Assembly (NCBI GenBank): GCA_026692885.1
Contig: JAPLNJ010000920.1
Location: forward strand, 1 to 6,946
Reading direction: 5' to 3'
From: Planctomycetota bacterium
GTDB lineage: Bacteria; Planctomycetota; Planctomycetia; Pirellulales; Pirellulaceae
DNA: 6,946 nucleotides
Each line of letters starts with the position of its first letter. Position 1 is the stretch's first letter. The notes beneath the pieces were generated by a model. It did not search any database, was not told where the DNA came from, and saw only the letters and a list, made by a program, of their open reading frames with translations. Both the position numbers and the translations under genes were made by a program. Shown here in pieces: positions 5,147 to 6,946 of this stretch.

Positions 5147-6946
5147 ATGAAGAAGCGAAACTCCAACCGTACGTTCCTGTCGGTCGCGATCGGGGGGCTG
5201 ACCGTCGCGCTGGTTGCGCACGGAGGTCTCTGTGCCGAACCGCAAGCGGCCGATGCAATTCTCCAGGCCGCCGGGATCGAAGGCGGCCTCGTCGTCCATC
5301 TGGGCTGCGGCGACGGGAAGCTGACGGCGGGCCTGCGGGCCAACGACCGCTTCCTCGTCCACGGGCTCGACACGGACGCCAAGAACGTCGAGGCGGCACG
5401 GAAACACATCCAGTCGCTGGGGTTGTACGGGCCGGTTTCGGTCCAGCAGTGGTCGGGCCAGCGGCTGCCGTACGTCGACAATTTCGTCAATCTGGTCGTG
5501 GTTAGCGACGAGACGCGAGTGGCCCGTGAGGAGTTGTTGCGCGTGCTCGTTCCCAACGGCGTCGCGGTGTCCGTCAATCGAAAATCCCAAATCTCAGATC
5601 TCAAATTGAAGAAGCCGCGTCCCGCCGACATCGACGACTGGACGCACTACCTGCACGGCCCCGACAACAACGCCGTCGCCCGCGACCGCCGCGTGGACAT
5701 TCCGCGGTCCATCCAATGGGTCAGCGAACCGCGCTGGGGCCGCAGTCACGAGGAACTGGCCAGCATGAGTGCCGCGGTCACCGCCGGGGGCCGCATCTTC
5801 TACATCGTGGACGAGGCGCTGCTGGCTTCGATCCGGTTCCTGGGCGATTGGAAGCTGGTCGCCCGCGATGCCTTCAACGGCACGCTGCTGTGGAAACGCC
5901 CCCTGGGTGCGTGGGTGGATCATCTGCGTCACTTCCGCTCCGGGCCGGCGCACCTGCCGCGCCGCTTGGTGGCCGTGGGCGACCGCGTCTACGTCACGCC
6001 GAGCCTGAATGCGCCGGTGGTTGCGCTGGACGCCGCGACCGGCCAGCCGGTGCGCGACTACGCCGGCACCGAGTATACGGAAGAGATTCTCGCCGCCGAT
6101 GGCACGTTGTATCTGGTCGTGGGCACCTCCGAAGAGAACCGCCGAGGGGGTGGACTGTTCGCGCGCGGCGAGCCAGCGGCAGCCGGTTTCCGGTTCATCA
6201 CGGCGATCACCGCCGACACGGGAAAAGCCTTGTGGAAGAAGGCGTTCGACAAGGACGAAGGCCTCCTGCCGCTAACCTTGGCGGTGAAGGGCTCACACGT
6301 CTACTACCAAAGCACGTCCGGCATCGCCTGTCTCGACGCCCGCTCTGGCGATCAACTCTGGAAGACGGCCCGTCCGACGCCGGCCCGACGCATGTCGTTC
6401 TCCGCGCCGACGCTGGTCGCCACCGACGACGTGATCCTCCTGGCCGACATCGAGGTCGGCCAGGCCGCGGACGACAAGGCGGCCACCGGCGCGGTCGAAT
6501 GGGGCGTTCACGGCTGGAACGAGCCCGGCTTCCCGCGCCACGGGAAGAGCACGCTGCGCGCTTATGCCGCCACAGACGGAAAGGAATTGTGGTCGGCGCC
6601 GTGCCGTGAGGGCTACAACTCGCCCGTCGATCTGTTCGTCATCGGCGGCGTGGTTTGGGTGGGCAACGATTTCCGCGGACTCGACCTGAAAACCGGCGAG
6701 CTGGCGAAGCAGATCAACACCCAAGGCCCCAAGGTCGGTATGCCTCACCATCGCTGCTACCGCAACAAAGCCTCCGAGCGATTCATCTTCACCGGCAAGT
6801 CGGGGATCGAGGTGCTGAGCCTGGACACCGGCTGGTTGAGCAACAACAGTTGGATTCGCGGCACCTGCCAGTATGGCATCATTCCCGCCAACGGTTTGCT
6901 GTATGCGCCGCCCAATGCCTGTGCGTGTTTCCTAACCGTCAGAGCG
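5147..6946 (+). CDS. Exported methyltransferase-like / PQQ-type beta-propeller fusion (partial, runs off the right edge)
   Basis: 600 residues are visible with no stop. Residues 1-30 are a signal peptide (KKRNSNR, a hydrophobic core, then LCA|EP). Residues 35-145 resemble a class I SAM-dependent methyltransferase: VVHLGCGDGKLT (motif I), an acidic residue after VHGLD (motif II-like), and a strand FVNLVVV (112-118). Residues 145-156 contain a heptamer repeat (see 5583-5610). From about 160 (PRPADIDDWTHYLH) begins a PQQ-type propeller of the BamB/quinoprotein fold, with blade motifs NGTLLWKRPL (244-253), ADTGKALWKKAF (356-367), DARSGDQLWK (397-406) and ATDGKELWSAPC (475-486). ANGLLYAPPNACACF (581-595) is a motif I recall from planctomycete relatives. 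Such proteins often exceed 1000 residues, so much may lie outside. The role is unknown; a periplasmic redox or scaffold function is a guess. SAM is cytoplasmic, so an exported methyltransferase domain is probably non-catalytic. Confidence 0.88.
   Translation, partial: MKKRNSNRTFLSVAIGGLTVALVAHGGLCAEPQAADAILQAAGIEGGLVVHLGCGDGKLTAGLRANDRFLVHGLDTDAKNVEAARKHIQSLGLYGPVSVQQWSGQRLPYVDNFVNLVVVSDETRVAREELLRVLVPNGVAVSVNRKSQISDLKLKKPRPADIDDWTHYLHGPDNNAVARDRRVDIPRSIQWVSEPRWGRSHEELASMSAAVTAGGRIFYIVDEALLASIRFLGDWKLVARDAFNGTLLWKRPLGAWVDHLRHFRSGPAHLPRRLVAVGDRVYVTPSLNAPVVALDAATGQPVRDYAGTEYTEEILAADGTLYLVVGTSEENRRGGGLFARGEPAAAGFRFITAITADTGKALWKKAFDKDEGLLPLTLAVKGSHVYYQSTSGIACLDARSGDQLWKTARPTPARRMSFSAPTLVATDDVILLADIEVGQAADDKAATGAVEWGVHGWNEPGFPRHGKSTLRAYAATDGKELWSAPCREGYNSPVDLFVIGGVVWVGNDFRGLDLKTGELAKQINTQGPKVGMPHHRCYRNKASERFIFTGKSGIEVLSLDTGWLSNNSWIRGTCQYGIIPANGLLYAPPNACACFLTVRA
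5583..5610. repeat. Degenerate AATCTCA heptamer repeat inside a gene
   Basis: Four consecutive 7-mers read AATCCCA, AATCTCA, GATCTCA and AATTGAA. The stretch is strikingly AT-rich against its GC-rich surroundings. It encodes roughly KSQISDLKLK at the junction between the methyltransferase-like and propeller domains. A period of 7 is not a codon multiple, yet 28 nt plus flanks keep the frame open. It probably entered as a small repeat insertion at a tolerant linker; that is inference. Confidence 0.6.

Noticed and set aside
5143..5505. ORF starting at ATG 5143
   Set aside because: It is a shadow frame of the gene at 5147, with poor ribosome-site spacing and no domain features.

Overview
This 6.9 kb window is GC-rich bacterial DNA whose content fits a planctomycete, probably of the Pirellulales/Gemmatales type. 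That is inferred from gene content, not from a search. The signs are secreted sulfatases, a secreted sialate O-acetylesterase-like gene, a large exported protein fusing a methyltransferase-like domain to a PQQ-type beta-propeller, a WD40/TIR signalling protein, and many long palindromic repeats between genes. Every gene lies on the + strand. No tRNA, rRNA, CRISPR array or transposase gene was seen.

Layout. 1-163: a 25-bp-arm palindrome, then a leader with a good ribosome site. 164-1546: an intact secreted sulfatase with the Cys needed for formylglycine. 1551-1785: two large palindromic elements side by side, the first nested inside another inverted repeat. 1823-2741: a sialate O-acetylesterase-like gene broken by at least four frame changes and lacking its C-terminal half. 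2845-2999: a third palindrome plus a solo copy of the end of the 1658-1785 element. 3029-3412: a WD40 N-terminus that runs out of frame into 3402-4859, a C-terminal module with a zinc-ribbon-like motif and a TIR domain. This looks like one large WD40-GTPase-TIR gene whose middle has been deleted. 4996-5121: a 41-residue stub of a second sulfatase (signal peptide plus the first metal-binding motif, then stop). 5147-6946: an open, apparently intact frame leaving the right edge, encoding signal peptide, methyltransferase-like domain and PQQ-type propeller.

How the parts fit. The two sulfatases and the esterase would suit desulfation and deacetylation of complex glycans outside the cytoplasm, a common planctomycete trade. 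Three of the six protein-coding loci are nevertheless truncated or frameshifted, and most of the space between genes up to about position 3000 is palindromic repeat. The window therefore reads as a decaying accessory region. The strongest observations are the WD40/TIR deletion junction with a possible 8-nt microhomology, the sulfatase stub, the nested palindromes, and the exported methyltransferase-propeller fusion with a small heptamer repeat lying in frame between its two domains.
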